The position numbers were made by a program, and so were the translations under genes. A stretch of DNA of 64,000 nt, from positions 5,432,501-5,496,500 of the forward strand of contig NZ_CP034451.1 in the NCBI RefSeq assembly GCF_003952525.1, in the 5' to 3' direction. Below the pieces are notes generated by a model, which saw only the letters and a program-made list of their open reading frames with translations, ran no database searches and was not told where the DNA came from. How positions within the stretch are numbered: the first letter of the stretch is position 1; every line of letters begins with the position of its first letter. Of the stretch, positions 1 through 7,939 are shown in pieces. The DNA is from Mesorhizobium sp. M3A.F.Ca.ET.080.04.2.1 (lineage in GTDB: Bacteria > Pseudomonadota > Alphaproteobacteria > Rhizobiales > Rhizobiaceae).

Positions 1-434
1 AGATCGTGCAGGAGATGATCGCCGGGCTGGAGAACTGGATGGACGAGAAGGGCCATCCCTCGCTCAACGAAATCATCGGTCGCGCCACGCCCAACGTCAC
101 GGACTGGCAGTATCTCAACCTGAACTATGTCGCCAAGGCGCATATCGACCAGGACGCCTGCATCAAGTGCGGCCGCTGCCACATCGCCTGCGAGGATACT
201 TCGCACCAGGCCATCACCAGCATGGTGGACGGTAAGCGGCATTTCGAGGTGATCGAGGCCGAATGCGTCGGCTGCAATCTCTGCGTCAATGTCTGCCCGG
301 TGGAAGGCTGCATCACCATGGAGCCCCTAGCCGCCGGGGTGGTAGACCAGCGCACCGGCAAGCCGGTGTCACCGATCTACGCCAACTGGACGACGCACCC
401 GAACAACCCGATGGCCAAGGTGGCCGCGGAATAG
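1..434 (+). CDS. preA: NAD-dependent dihydropyrimidine dehydrogenase subunit PreA, C-terminal part (5' end outside window)
   Basis: C-terminal 143 or so residues of the PreA subunit, which with PreT reduces uracil and thymine to dihydropyrimidines in the cytoplasm, the first step of the reductive pathway. The visible part is the two-[4Fe-4S] ferredoxin domain: C-I-K-C-G-R-C followed by a fourth Cys, then C-V-G-C-N-L-C-V-N-V-C-P. The N-terminal FMN/TIM-barrel part lies before the window, and the reading frame is open from base 3. A strong terminator follows, so preA ends its transcription unit. The genes for the next pathway steps lie on the same strand from 5277 onward, separated by an unrelated block. 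Identification is by the PreA-type tail and this context. Confidence 0.9.
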   Translation, partial: IVQEMIAGLENWMDEKGHPSLNEIIGRATPNVTDWQYLNLNYVAKAHIDQDACIKCGRCHIACEDTSHQAITSMVDGKRHFEVIEAECVGCNLCVNVCPVEGCITMEPLAAGVVDQRTGKPVSPIYANWTTHPNNPMAKVAAE

Positions 435-457
435 CGACACGCGGTCGAGCGAAACAG

Positions 458-482
458 CGGCGCCTTCGGGCGCCGTTTTTGT
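458..482 (+). terminator. Rho-independent terminator after preA
   Basis: Perfect 7-bp GC stem (CGGCGCC at 458-464 with GGCGCCG at 469-475), TTCG tetraloop and a run of T from 476. It closes the preA unit and insulates the Rrf2 gene downstream. Confidence 0.9.
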
Positions 483-495
483 CTCTCCTATTGCA

Positions 496-524
496 GATAA
501 GGATTATCCATGATAAAGCTTATC
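496..524 (+). promoter_or_regulatory. Tandem dyad operator upstream of the Rrf2 gene
   Basis: Two copies of the same dyad, GATAA-N3-TTATC, at 496-508 and 512-524, separated by CAT, so the period is 16 bp. The TTATC of copy 1 and GATAA of copy 2 also pair across the CAT. The array ends 21 bp before the Rrf2 start codon and just before its AGGAG ribosome site (532-536). Position and symmetry fit an autoregulatory binding site for the dimeric Rrf2 protein; that assignment is inference. Confidence 0.7.
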
Positions 525-545
525 CATGAATAGGAGCGGCAGGCC

Positions 546-1073
546 ATGAAACTCGGGGAAGGCGTCGAAGCGGCGATCCACTGCGCCGCCACACTTGCCG
601 GCGTCAAAGGCAACAGCACCATATCGGGCGCCGCCCTGGCGGAAGCCTTCGGATTGTCGCCGAGCTATCTGTTGAAGCATCTCAATCAGCTTACGACTGC
701 TCGTATCCTGGAATCGGTGCCGGGACCTGCCGGCGGCTACCGCCTGGCGCGGCCGGCCGAGCGCATCACGCTGCTAGACATCGTGCTCGCGGTCGAAGGG
801 CGCGACCCTGCCTTCCGATGCGGCGAGATCCGCCAGCGCGGCCCAGCAAAGCTCGACGCCTCGGCCTATGTGAAACCGTGCGGCATCAATGCCGCGATGC
901 TGAAGGCCGAGCGCGCCTATCGCGCGGCGCTGGCCGAAGCGAAGCTTTCCAACATCGTTGCCGATTTCATGAGCGATGCCGATCCCCGTTCGGTCGCTGC
1001 AAGCTGCGCTTTCGTCGAGCGACACCAGCGGCCGCAGAAATCGGGCCAAAAATTTCAACCAAGCAAAGTGTGA
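546..1073 (+). CDS. Rrf2 family transcriptional regulator
   Basis: 175-residue winged-helix regulator of the Rrf2 family. The N-terminal half has the family pattern: helix-turn-helix around residues 27-52 (LAEAFGLSPSYLLKHLNQL) and the wing G-P-A-G-G-Y-R-L-A at about 60-68. Cysteines are at 13, 92, 112 and 154, which is not the close C-x5-C-x7-C arrangement of iron-sulfur sensors such as IscR or NsrR, so the sensed signal is unclear; a redox thiol role is possible. The C-terminal tail is unusually long and basic. The gene starts 9 bp after an AGGAG site and is followed after 11 bp by an AhpD-like gene, so the two probably form one operon controlled by the dyads at 496-524. Confidence 0.88.
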   Translation: MKLGEGVEAAIHCAATLAGVKGNSTISGAALAEAFGLSPSYLLKHLNQLTTARILESVPGPAGGYRLARPAERITLLDIVLAVEGRDPAFRCGEIRQRGPAKLDASAYVKPCGINAAMLKAERAYRAALAEAKLSNIVADFMSDADPRSVAASCAFVERHQRPQKSGQKFQPSKV

Positions 1074-1084
1074 AGGGTAAGGTC

Positions 1085-1543
1085 ATGAAACAGAGACTGC
1101 AGTTCTACGCGAAGGCGCCGGAGCTCATGAAGGCGGTGTCGGCGCTCAACAAGGCTGTCGACGAATGCGGGCTGGAGAAAAGCTTGCTGCATCTGGTCAA
1201 GCTCAGGGCCTCGCAGATCAATGGCTGCTCCTACTGCGTCGAGATGCACAGCCGTGAGGCGAGGCACGACGGCGAGACCGAGACGCGGCTCTATCTGGTG
1301 GCGGCCTGGAAGGAATCGCCGCTGTTTTCCGAGCGCGAGCGCGCCGCGTTTGCCTGGACCGAGGCCGTCACCCTGATCGCCAATAACGGCGTGTCGGACG
1401 AACTCTATGCCCGGACGCTCGAACACTTCTCGGAAGAGGAACTGGTCAAGCTGTCCGTCGCGCTTGGCATGATCAACACCTGGAACCGGCTTTGCGTCCC
1501 GTTCCATGCCATCCATCCGATGCCGGCTGCCAAGGCTGCTTGA
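1085..1543 (+). CDS. AhpD-like carboxymuconolactone decarboxylase family protein
   Basis: 152-residue all-helical protein of the AhpD/CMD family. The redox centre C48-S-Y-C51 with the downstream H55 matches the AhpD alkylhydroperoxidase active-site pattern (C-x-x-C-x3-H). Members reduce peroxides or act as thiol-dependent disulfide partners in the cytoplasm. The chosen ATG follows AAGGGTAAGGTC; the reading frame stays open upstream, but that part overlaps the Rrf2 gene and is not family-like. Operon partner of the Rrf2 regulator, a common pairing in Proteobacteria that suggests induction by oxidative or electrophile stress (inference). Confidence 0.88.
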   Translation: MKQRLQFYAKAPELMKAVSALNKAVDECGLEKSLLHLVKLRASQINGCSYCVEMHSREARHDGETETRLYLVAAWKESPLFSERERAAFAWTEAVTLIANNGVSDELYARTLEHFSEEELVKLSVALGMINTWNRLCVPFHAIHPMPAAKAA

Positions 1544-1589
1544 TCGGGTCGGCCAGCGCGCGGACGAAAGATCCGCGCGCCCTCGTCGT

Positions 1590-2306
1590 TCACGCGTTAA
1601 AGCGCAGGCCGCCGTCGCAGGTCAGCACCTGGCCGGTGACAAAGCCGTTGGAGACCAGGAAAGCTATTGCCGAAGCGACATCCTCGGCACGACCGATACG
1701 ACCGACCGGCGTCTTGCCGGCATATTCGGCAAAAACCGCCTGCCGCTGCTCGCCCGGCAGAAAGTCCCACCAGGGCGTGTCGATGACCCCCGGCGCGACG
1801 ACGTTGACGCGCAGCGGCTTCAGTTCGACCGCGAGGATCGGCGCCACGGTCAAGAGCATGCCGTTGACGGCGCCGATGCCAGCGATGCCAGGCATCGCGA
1901 GCTGGGCCGAGACCGCCGAAATGAACGTGACCGATCCGGCTCTGTTCAAAGTCGGCAAGGCGGCCTGCAGGCAGAATAGTTGCGGGCGGATCTTTTCGTC
2001 GACGCCGCTGCCGATGTCGGCAAGGTCGAGGGTTGCGAACGGCCCAAGCCCTTTGCCGCCACTCGCCGCGAGAACGAGATGATCGAACGGCCCCAGGCGT
2101 TCGAAGAACGACCGTACCTCGTCCGGCTTGCTCGCATCGAAAGCGGCCTTGCCGACCGTGCAGCCGAGGCTCTCCCAGGCGCTCTTCAGTTTCTCCTCAT
2201 TGCGGCCGGTGATCGTGACTTTCATCGTCGGACTGGCCAAGTGTTTGGCGGTGGCAAGGCCGATGCCGGACGAGCCGCCTATGATCACGCAGTGTTCGGT
2301 GTTCAT
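1590..2306 (-). CDS. SDR family oxidoreductase
   Basis: 238-residue classical short-chain dehydrogenase/reductase. The nucleotide-binding motif G-G-S-S-G-I-G is at about residues 10-16. The segment after it (ITGRNEEKL) has an Arg typical of NADP preference. The usual catalytic Tyr-x3-Lys is replaced around the expected position by a sequence without an obvious YxxxK (the region reads GAVNGMLLTVAPILAVEL), so catalysis is doubtful; this resembles the atypical SDRs related to YciK or DltE-like proteins. It overlaps the upstream SDR by 4 bp (ATGA), so the two are translationally coupled and form a unit divergent from the MmyB-type regulator. Substrate unknown. Confidence 0.85.
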   Translation of the reverse strand: MNTEHCVIIGGSSGIGLATAKHLASPTMKVTITGRNEEKLKSAWESLGCTVGKAAFDASKPDEVRSFFERLGPFDHLVLAASGGKGLGPFATLDLADIGSGVDEKIRPQLFCLQAALPTLNRAGSVTFISAVSAQLAMPGIAGIGAVNGMLLTVAPILAVELKPLRVNVVAPGVIDTPWWDFLPGEQRQAVFAEYAGKTPVGRIGRAEDVASAIAFLVSNGFVTGQVLTCDGGLRFNA

Positions 2307-3148
2307 GAGTGCTGTTCCCTGGAGGTCGAGGACGCAGGTCCGATCAATTCGAGGCTCAAGGTCCGCAACCGATGGCGTGCCCTTTCGTCATAGGCCTGGG
2401 GATCGGCGCGCGATTCCCGCTGGCCGTCGAAATAGAGGCCGCTGCGCACTTCGAGTGCCGACGAAGCCACGAGGTTGACGATGGCGTCGGCGCCAGTCTC
2501 GACCGAGTTCCAAGGTTCGACGCCCGCCTGCCTGACCATGGTGGTATCCATGTAGCTTGCCGGATGCAGCGCGTTGGCCTTGACGCCAGTGCCTTTGAGC
2601 TGTTCGGCCAAATCAATGGTGAACAGGATCTGCGCCAGCTTGCTCTGGCAGTAAGCGCGCACGCCACTGTAGCCGTGGGTCAGCATGACATCATCGAAGT
2701 CGATCGCCTGCTGGCCAGCTGACGCGACGTTGACGATGCGCGCATGCGCGCTTGCCTTGAGCAAGGGCAGCAATTGCGATGTCAGCAGGAAGCCTGCGAG
2801 ATAGTTGACGGCGAAGCGCAGCTCATAGCCGTCGGCGCTGACCTGCCTTTTCGCATCCTGGCCGCCGGTGCCGACGCCGGCATTGTTGATCAAGATGTCG
2901 AGCCGGTCGGTGCGGGCGCGCACGGCATCGGCAAGATGGTGCACTTCGGCCAGTGAGGCGAGGTCGGCCGTGAGAAATTCGGCCTTACCACCTCTTGCCT
3001 CGATGGCGGCCACCGTCGCCCTGCCTCGGTCTTGGTCGCGGCCGTGCACCAGCACGCGCGCGCCGGCGGCACCCAGCTTTTCGGCGACGACACGGCCGAC
3101 GCCGTCGGTCGAGCCGGTGACCAGAACGGTCTTGTCCTTGAGTTCCAT
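2303..3148 (-). CDS. SDR family NAD(P)-dependent oxidoreductase
   Basis: 281-residue short-chain dehydrogenase of the retinol-dehydrogenase-like/extended type. Visible motifs: T-G-S-T-D-G-V-G at about residue 11 (cofactor binding), N-N-A-G at about 90, the catalytic Ser in N-V-A-S-A-G and Y-C-Q-S-K (Tyr and Lys, YxxxK). A strong AAGGAGG ribosome site precedes the ATG. First gene of the two-SDR operon, transcribed away from the MmyB-type regulator, which probably controls it. Substrate unknown. Confidence 0.88.
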   Translation of the reverse strand: MELKDKTVLVTGSTDGVGRVVAEKLGAAGARVLVHGRDQDRGRATVAAIEARGGKAEFLTADLASLAEVHHLADAVRARTDRLDILINNAGVGTGGQDAKRQVSADGYELRFAVNYLAGFLLTSQLLPLLKASAHARIVNVASAGQQAIDFDDVMLTHGYSGVRAYCQSKLAQILFTIDLAEQLKGTGVKANALHPASYMDTTMVRQAGVEPWNSVETGADAIVNLVASSALEVRSGLYFDGQRESRADPQAYDERARHRLRTLSLELIGPASSTSREQHS

Positions 3149-3226
3149 GATCAGAGCCTCCTTACACTTGCTCTGAGCGAAAGATGGGGCGCTGGGCGCA
3201 CCGCAAACAGTTCAAACTTTATCCTG

Positions 3227-3245
3227 GTATCGATACTGCTATAAT
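3227..3245 (+). promoter_or_regulatory. Promoter/operator of the MmyB-type regulator: GTATCGATAC palindrome next to TATAAT
   Basis: A perfect 10-bp palindrome GTATCGATAC (3227-3236) lies 3 bp before a consensus -10 box TATAAT (3240-3245). The first ATG of the regulator is at 3252, so a start site 6-7 bp after the -10 box would give a leaderless message; no clear -35 is seen. The palindrome lies in the intergenic region shared with the divergent SDR operon, so one operator could control both directions (inference). Confidence 0.6.
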
Positions 3246-3251
3246 AGAGGC

Positions 3252-4124
3252 ATGGATGCCGTGAGCCATTCCGCTGAGGACAGTCGCCGCCGCGAGCTTG
3301 GCGCTTTCCTGCGCTCGCGCCGCGAAAGGCTGTCGCCGGCGGACTTAGGTCTCGCGACTGGCGGCAGACGCCGCACGCCCGGGCTGAGGCGCGAGGAGGT
3401 GGCGATGATCGCCGGTGTCGGCACGACCTGGTACACCTGGCTCGAGCAGGGCAGAGACGTGCGGCCTTCGGTCGAGGTGCTTTCGGCGCTCTCGGAGGCG
3501 TTGCGTCTCGATGGCGTCGAGAAGCGGCATCTGTTCATCCTTGCCGGCCGCCAGCAGCCACAGCGTCGCGTGACTGTGCCCGAAAAGGTCGACGGCACGC
3601 TGTTGCATATGTTGCAGAGCCTGGTCCTGCAGCCGGCCTATGTGGTTGGTCGGCGCTGGGACTTGCTGGCCTGGAATCGAGCGGCTGCGGCTGTGTTCGG
3701 CGACTATGAGCTGCTGGAGGGCGATGCCCGCAACATCGTCCATCTGGTGTTCACCAGCCCGCATCACCGCCGGCTGCTGGTCGACTGGGAAGAACTCGCC
3801 CGCGTTGTGCTCGCTTCGTTTCGCGCTGAGAGCGCCAAATATGTCGGCGATCCAGACTTCGACCGGCTGATCGCGCTCATGATGCGCTCAAGCCCGGAGT
3901 TCCGGGATTGGTGGCCAAGGCGAGATGTGGCGCGAAGACTGGCGGGGGTGAAGCATGTCCGCCATCCCACGGCCGGCGCGATGGCCTTCGAACATATGAG
4001 CCTTTCGATCGACGATGGTTCGGACATGCGGCTGATCGTCTATACGCCGCTCGCCGAGCACAACTCGATCGCCAAGCTCAAGAAGTTGCTGGAGGGGCTT
4101 CCGAGCGAACGCCGCAGCGCGTGA
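3252..4124 (+). CDS. Helix-turn-helix regulator with MmyB-like ligand-binding domain
   Basis: 290-residue regulator. Residues about 10-85 form an XRE-type helix-turn-helix (RRRELGAFLRSRRERLSP..., GLRREEVAMIAGVGTTWYTWLEQGRDVRPS). Residues about 105-280 match the MmyB-like ligand-binding domain, with W-D-L-L-A-W-N and the Phe/Trp-rich core. Members commonly regulate an adjacent oxidoreductase in response to a small hydrophobic ligand. Divergent from the two SDR genes. Start choice: ATG 3252 is very near the -10 box and has GAGG only 1 bp upstream, so translation is either leaderless from 3252 or begins at GTG 3261. Confidence 0.88.
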   Translation: MDAVSHSAEDSRRRELGAFLRSRRERLSPADLGLATGGRRRTPGLRREEVAMIAGVGTTWYTWLEQGRDVRPSVEVLSALSEALRLDGVEKRHLFILAGRQQPQRRVTVPEKVDGTLLHMLQSLVLQPAYVVGRRWDLLAWNRAAAAVFGDYELLEGDARNIVHLVFTSPHHRRLLVDWEELARVVLASFRAESAKYVGDPDFDRLIALMMRSSPEFRDWWPRRDVARRLAGVKHVRHPTAGAMAFEHMSLSIDDGSDMRLIVYTPLAEHNSIAKLKKLLEGLPSERRSA

Positions 4125-4151
4125 GTTGGTTGGTGACAGGCCCATCGGCTT

Positions 4152-4331
4152 CGTCATCCACGGGCAGAGCGGGAGCGAAGCGGACGCGGAGACCCGAGGA
4201 TCCGTTCCGTTACCTTAGCCGTGGGATGCAGCGATGCAGAATTCTGCACGGTAGCGGAGCTCCGAGGGCACGGAATGGATCCTCGGGTCTGCGCTGCGTC
4301 GCTACGCTCCTTACTCCGCCCGTGGATGACG
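4152..4331. repeat. Large palindromic intergenic repeat, family R2, copy 1
   Basis: Outer arms CGTCATCCACGGG (4152-4164) and CCCGTGGATGACG (4319-4331) are inverted copies. A second pair (CCGAGGATCCGTTCCGT near 4194-4210 and its complement near 4270-4285) lies inside, with a short central palindrome TGCAGAATTCTGCA (4235-4248). The right half aligns closely with the repeat at 11763-11817, so this is a dispersed element. It sits between the convergent MmyB-type regulator and rutR genes; no coding sequence is seen. Confidence 0.8.
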
Positions 4332-4392
4332 AAATGACGAGGGCCTCGGCTAATTTGCACGAATAGCAACAGCCAAGCGACGAGGACGTCCG

Positions 4393-5034
4393 CTAATCCT
4401 TCGGCTTCAGCCCATCCAGGAACAACTGCTCCAGGAACCGTGCGGCATCCTCGAAGCGGCCGTCGCCGCCGCGGTCGGGGCCGAGCACGGCGCGCACCTG
4501 GACGTCGAAATCGGCATAGTGCTGGGTCGTTGCCCAGATCGAGAAGATCAGGTGCCACGGGTCGGTGCGGGCGATCTTGCCGGCGCGCATCCAGCTCTTG
4601 ATGAGGGCGGCCTTCTCGTCGACCAGCGTCTTCAGTTCGCCCTCCAGCATCGGCATGATGCGTGGGGCGCCCTGCAGGATCTCGTTGGCGAAGAGCCGGC
4701 TTTCGCGCGGGAAGTCGCGCGCCATCTCGAGCTTGCGCCGGATGTAGCTCCTGAGCTCGGTCATCGGATCGCCGATGTCGTCGAGTTCCTTGAGCGGCGC
4801 CAGCCAGGTGTCCAGCAGGCGCTGCATCAAGGTCTCGTGAATGTCTTCCTTGCGCCGGAAATAATAGAGAAGGTTCGGCTTCGACATGCCGGCGGCCTCG
4901 GCGATCTGGTCGATGGTCGAGCCGCGAAAACCGTTGGTGGAGAAGACTTCCAGCGCGGCTTCCAGGATAAGTTCACGCTTTTCCTGCTGGATACGGGTGC
5001 GACGGGGAGTTGAACCTTCCATCGTGTCCGTCAC
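4393..5034 (-). CDS. rutR: TetR family pyrimidine-responsive regulator RutR
   Basis: 213 residues. The TetR helix-turn-helix is at about 17-63 (LEVFSTNGFRGSTIDQIAEAAGMSKPNLLYYF), followed by the RutR-typical effector domain: D-T-W-L-A-P-L-K, the E-S-R-L-F-x-N-E segment and F-S-I-W-A-T-T-Q-H-Y-A-D-F. These segments match E. coli RutR closely; RutR binds uracil/thymine and regulates pyrimidine use. Here it is divergent from reductive-pathway genes, not from a rut operon. Two copies of CTGGACCA at 5063-5070 and 5076-5083, upstream of its start, could serve autoregulation. High confidence in the family, slightly less in the exact ligand. Confidence 0.92.
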   Translation of the reverse strand: MTDTMEGSTPRRTRIQQEKRELILEAALEVFSTNGFRGSTIDQIAEAAGMSKPNLLYYFRRKEDIHETLMQRLLDTWLAPLKELDDIGDPMTELRSYIRRKLEMARDFPRESRLFANEILQGAPRIMPMLEGELKTLVDEKAALIKSWMRAGKIARTDPWHLIFSIWATTQHYADFDVQVRAVLGPDRGGDGRFEDAARFLEQLFLDGLKPKD

Positions 5035-5167
5035 CCTTGCCGGCCGCCGGCCTGCAGGCGATCTGGACCAATTCTCTGGACCAGTTTTTCCTTGACCTGT
5101 GGAACGCCCTTCCGATGCCCCATTTCCGCTAGTAATCCCTTGACCGCCGACAGGGCGGTGCTAACGT

Positions 5168-5183
5168 TTGTCCAATCGGTCAA
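5168..5183 (+). promoter_or_regulatory. RutR-type operator
   Basis: TTGTCCAATCGGTCAA matches the E. coli RutR consensus TTGACCA-N2-TGGTCAA at 12 of 14 defined bases and keeps the dyad. It lies in the rutR/aminotransferase intergenic region, 134 bp from the rutR start and 93 bp from the aminotransferase start, where it could control both directions. Confidence 0.75.
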
Positions 5184-5276
5184 AATTTGCGTAGCACGAA
5201 AACGACGCGAAGACCAAGTGCTGGGAAGACCAAGCGTTAGCCGCACCGAAACAGGTTACAAGGGGAAGTCTTGGTC

Positions 5277-6605
5277 ATGTCCAACCGGCTGAAAGTCACG
5301 CCGAACGATCTCAGCGCATTCTGGATGCCGTTCACGGCAAACCGGCAGTTCAAGCAGGCGCCGCGCATGTTCGTGTCCGCCAAGGACATGCACTACACCA
5401 CCAGCGACGGCCGCAAGGTGCTCGACGGCACTGCCGGGCTGTGGTGCGTCAATGCCGGCCACTGCCGGCCGAAGATCACGGAGGCGATCCAGCAGCAGGC
5501 GGCCGAGCTCGACTATGCGCCGGCCTTCCAGATGGGCCATCCGATTGTGTTCGAGCTGGCGAACCGCCTGGTCGATATCGCGCCGCGGGGCATGGACCAC
5601 GTGTTCTTCACCAATTCCGGCTCGGAATCGGTCGATACGGCGCTGAAGATGGCGATCGCCTATCACCGCGCCCGTGGCGAGGGCTCGCGCACCCGGCTGA
5701 TCGGTCGCGAGCGCGGTTATCACGGCGTCAATTTCGGCGGCATCTCGGTCGGCGGCATCGTCACCAACCGCAAGATGTTCGGGACGCTGCTCGGCGGCGT
5801 CGATCATCTGCCGCACACGCATTTGCCCGAAAAGAACGCCTTCTCCAAGGGCGTTCCGGAGCATGGCGCCGAACTGGCCAACGAGCTGGAGCGGCTCGTC
5901 GCGCTGCACGACGCCTCGACCATCGCTGCCGTAATCGTCGAGCCGGTCGCAGGCTCGACCGGCGTCATCCTGCCGCCGAAGGGCTATCTGCAGAAGCTCC
6001 GCGAAATCTGCACCAAGCACGGCATCCTGTTGATCTTCGACGAGGTCATCACCGGTTTCGGCCGTCTCGGAACGCCGTTTGCGGCGGACTATTTCGGCGT
6101 CACGCCCGATATCATGACCACGGCCAAGGGCGTCTCCAACGGCGTCATCCCGATGGGCGCGGTGTTCGTCAAGAAGGAGATCCACGACACCTTCATGACC
6201 GGCCCGGAGCATATGATCGAGTTCTTCCACGGCTATACCTATTCGGGCAATCCGATCGCCTGCGCCGCCGCGCTCGGCACTTTAGACACCTATAGGGACG
6301 AGGGCCTGCTCGCCCGCGGCGAGGAGTTGGCGCCCTATTGGGAGGATGCGCTGCATTCGCTGAAGGGCGAGCCGCACGTCATCGACATCCGCAACATCGG
6401 GCTGATCGGTGCGATCGAGCTGGCGCCGATCGCCGGCAGCCCGACCAAGCGCGCCTTCTCGGCCTTCGTCAAGGCGTTCGAACGTGGCGCGCTGATCCGC
6501 ACCACCGGCGACATCATCGCTTTGTCGCCGCCGCTGATCATCACCAAGGGCCAGATCAACGAACTGATCGACCATGTGAGGGACGTGCTGAGGTCGATAG
6601 ACTAA
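5277..6605 (+). CDS. Class III omega-amino acid (beta-alanine):pyruvate aminotransferase
   Basis: 442-residue PLP enzyme of aminotransferase class III. Visible motifs: F-x-N-S-G-S-E-S-V-D (phosphate binding), Y-H-G-V-N-F-G-G, the aspartate segment I-F-D-E-V-I-T-G-F-G-R and the PLP lysine in T-T-A-K-G-V-S-N-G. The N-terminal F-W-M-P-F-T-A-N-R-Q-F is typical of omega-amino acid:pyruvate transaminases. It would convert beta-alanine and pyruvate into malonate semialdehyde and alanine, the last step of reductive pyrimidine degradation. Start: ATG 5277, 10 bp after AGGGGA, is preferred over TTG 5271. Divergent from rutR with a RutR-like operator between; followed by the amidohydrolase and dihydropyrimidinase genes. 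Confidence 0.9.
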   Translation: MSNRLKVTPNDLSAFWMPFTANRQFKQAPRMFVSAKDMHYTTSDGRKVLDGTAGLWCVNAGHCRPKITEAIQQQAAELDYAPAFQMGHPIVFELANRLVDIAPRGMDHVFFTNSGSESVDTALKMAIAYHRARGEGSRTRLIGRERGYHGVNFGGISVGGIVTNRKMFGTLLGGVDHLPHTHLPEKNAFSKGVPEHGAELANELERLVALHDASTIAAVIVEPVAGSTGVILPPKGYLQKLREICTKHGILLIFDEVITGFGRLGTPFAADYFGVTPDIMTTAKGVSNGVIPMGAVFVKKEIHDTFMTGPEHMIEFFHGYTYSGNPIACAAALGTLDTYRDEGLLARGEELAPYWEDALHSLKGEPHVIDIRNIGLIGAIELAPIAGSPTKRAFSAFVKAFERGALIRTTGDIIALSPPLIITKGQINELIDHVRDVLRSID

Positions 6606-6674
6606 TCTGCTTCGACCAACCGGGTGGCGTCGGGAACCGCCGCCCGGTTGGACATTGAAATGAGAGGACTTGGA

Positions 6675-7925
6675 ATGGCCGCCCCCGGCGAGAATCTGCG
6701 AATCAATTCAGACCGTTTGTGGGATTCCATCATGGAGATGGCGAAGATCGGCCCCGGCATTGCCGGCGGCAACAATCGCCAGACACTGACCGATTCCGAC
6801 AGAGAAGGCAGAGCGCTGTTCAAGTCCTGGTGCGACGAGGCCGGGCTCGCGATGGGCGTGGACCAGATGGGTACCATGTTCATGACGCGCGCCGGCACCG
6901 ATCCGGACGCGCTGCCCGTCTATGTCGGCTCTCATCTCGATACGCAGCCGACCGGCGGCAAATATGACGGCGTGCTCGGCGTGCTTTCGGGCCTCGAGGT
7001 CGTGCGCTCGCTCAACGATCTCGGCATCAAGACCAAGCATCCGATCGTCGTCACCAATTGGACGAACGAGGAGGGGGCGCGTTTCGCGCCGGCCATGCTC
7101 GCCTCAGGGGTGTTCGCGGGTGTCCACACGCTCGACTACGCCTATGGCCGCAAGGATCTCGACGGCGCGACCTTCGGCGACGAGTTGAAGCGGATCGGCT
7201 GGGTGGGCGACGAAGAGGTCGGCGCGCGCAAGATGCACGCCTATTTCGAATATCATATCGAGCAGGGCCCGATTCTCGAGGCCGAGAACAAGCAGATCGG
7301 CGTGGTGACACACTGCCAGGGCCTGTGGTGGCTCGAATTCACGCTGACCGGCAGGGAAGCGCATACCGGCTCGACGCCGATGAACATGCGCGTCAACGCC
7401 GGGCTCGCCATGGCGCGCATCCTGGAAATGGTGCAGACGGTCGCCATGGAAAACCAGCCTGGCGCCGTCGGCGGGGTGGGCCAAGTGAAGTTCTCGCCCA
7501 ATTCGCGCAACGTGCTGCCAGGCACGGTGATCTTCACCGTCGACATCCGTTCGCCGAACCAGGCCAAGCTCGACAGCATGCGCGCCCGCATCGAGCAGGA
7601 GGCGCCGAAGATCTGCGAGCCGCTCGGGGTGAAATGCTCGGTCGAGGCGGTGGGCCATTTCGATCCCGTGACCTTCGATCCGACCCTGGTCGGCCGCGTG
7701 CGCACGGCCACCGAAAAGCTGGGCTACAGCCATATGAACATCATTTCCGGCGCTGGCCACGACGCATGCTGGGCGGCCAAGGTCGCGCCGGCGACCATGG
7801 TGATGTGCCCCTGCGTCGGCGGTCTCAGCCACAACGAGGCCGAGGACATCTCCAAGGAATGGGCTGCGGCGGGCGCCGACGTGCTGTTCCACGCGGTGGT
7901 CGAGACGGCGGGGATCGTGGAGTGA
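6675..7925 (+). CDS. pydC: M20 family N-carbamoyl-beta-alanine amidohydrolase (beta-ureidopropionase type)
   Basis: 416-residue zinc/manganese hydrolase of the M20 allantoate/N-carbamoyl-amino-acid amidohydrolase family. Metal-binding segments visible: G-S-H-L-D-T-Q (His/Asp), G-G-K-Y-D-G-V-L-G (Asp), N-E-E-G-A-R-F (Glu pair) and Y-H-I-E-Q-G-P (His). Sequence alone could also fit allantoate amidohydrolase, but its place between the beta-alanine aminotransferase and dihydropyrimidinase argues for hydrolysis of N-carbamoyl-beta-alanine to beta-alanine, CO2 and ammonia. Start ATG 6675 follows GAGAGG with good spacing; the in-frame upstream ATG 6660 and GTG 6624 have poorer sites. Confidence 0.88.
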   Translation: MAAPGENLRINSDRLWDSIMEMAKIGPGIAGGNNRQTLTDSDREGRALFKSWCDEAGLAMGVDQMGTMFMTRAGTDPDALPVYVGSHLDTQPTGGKYDGVLGVLSGLEVVRSLNDLGIKTKHPIVVTNWTNEEGARFAPAMLASGVFAGVHTLDYAYGRKDLDGATFGDELKRIGWVGDEEVGARKMHAYFEYHIEQGPILEAENKQIGVVTHCQGLWWLEFTLTGREAHTGSTPMNMRVNAGLAMARILEMVQTVAMENQPGAVGGVGQVKFSPNSRNVLPGTVIFTVDIRSPNQAKLDSMRARIEQEAPKICEPLGVKCSVEAVGHFDPVTFDPTLVGRVRTATEKLGYSHMNIISGAGHDACWAAKVAPATMVMCPCVGGLSHNEAEDISKEWAAAGADVLFHAVVETAGIVE

Positions 7926-7939
7926 CGGTTCGGCGCTGT

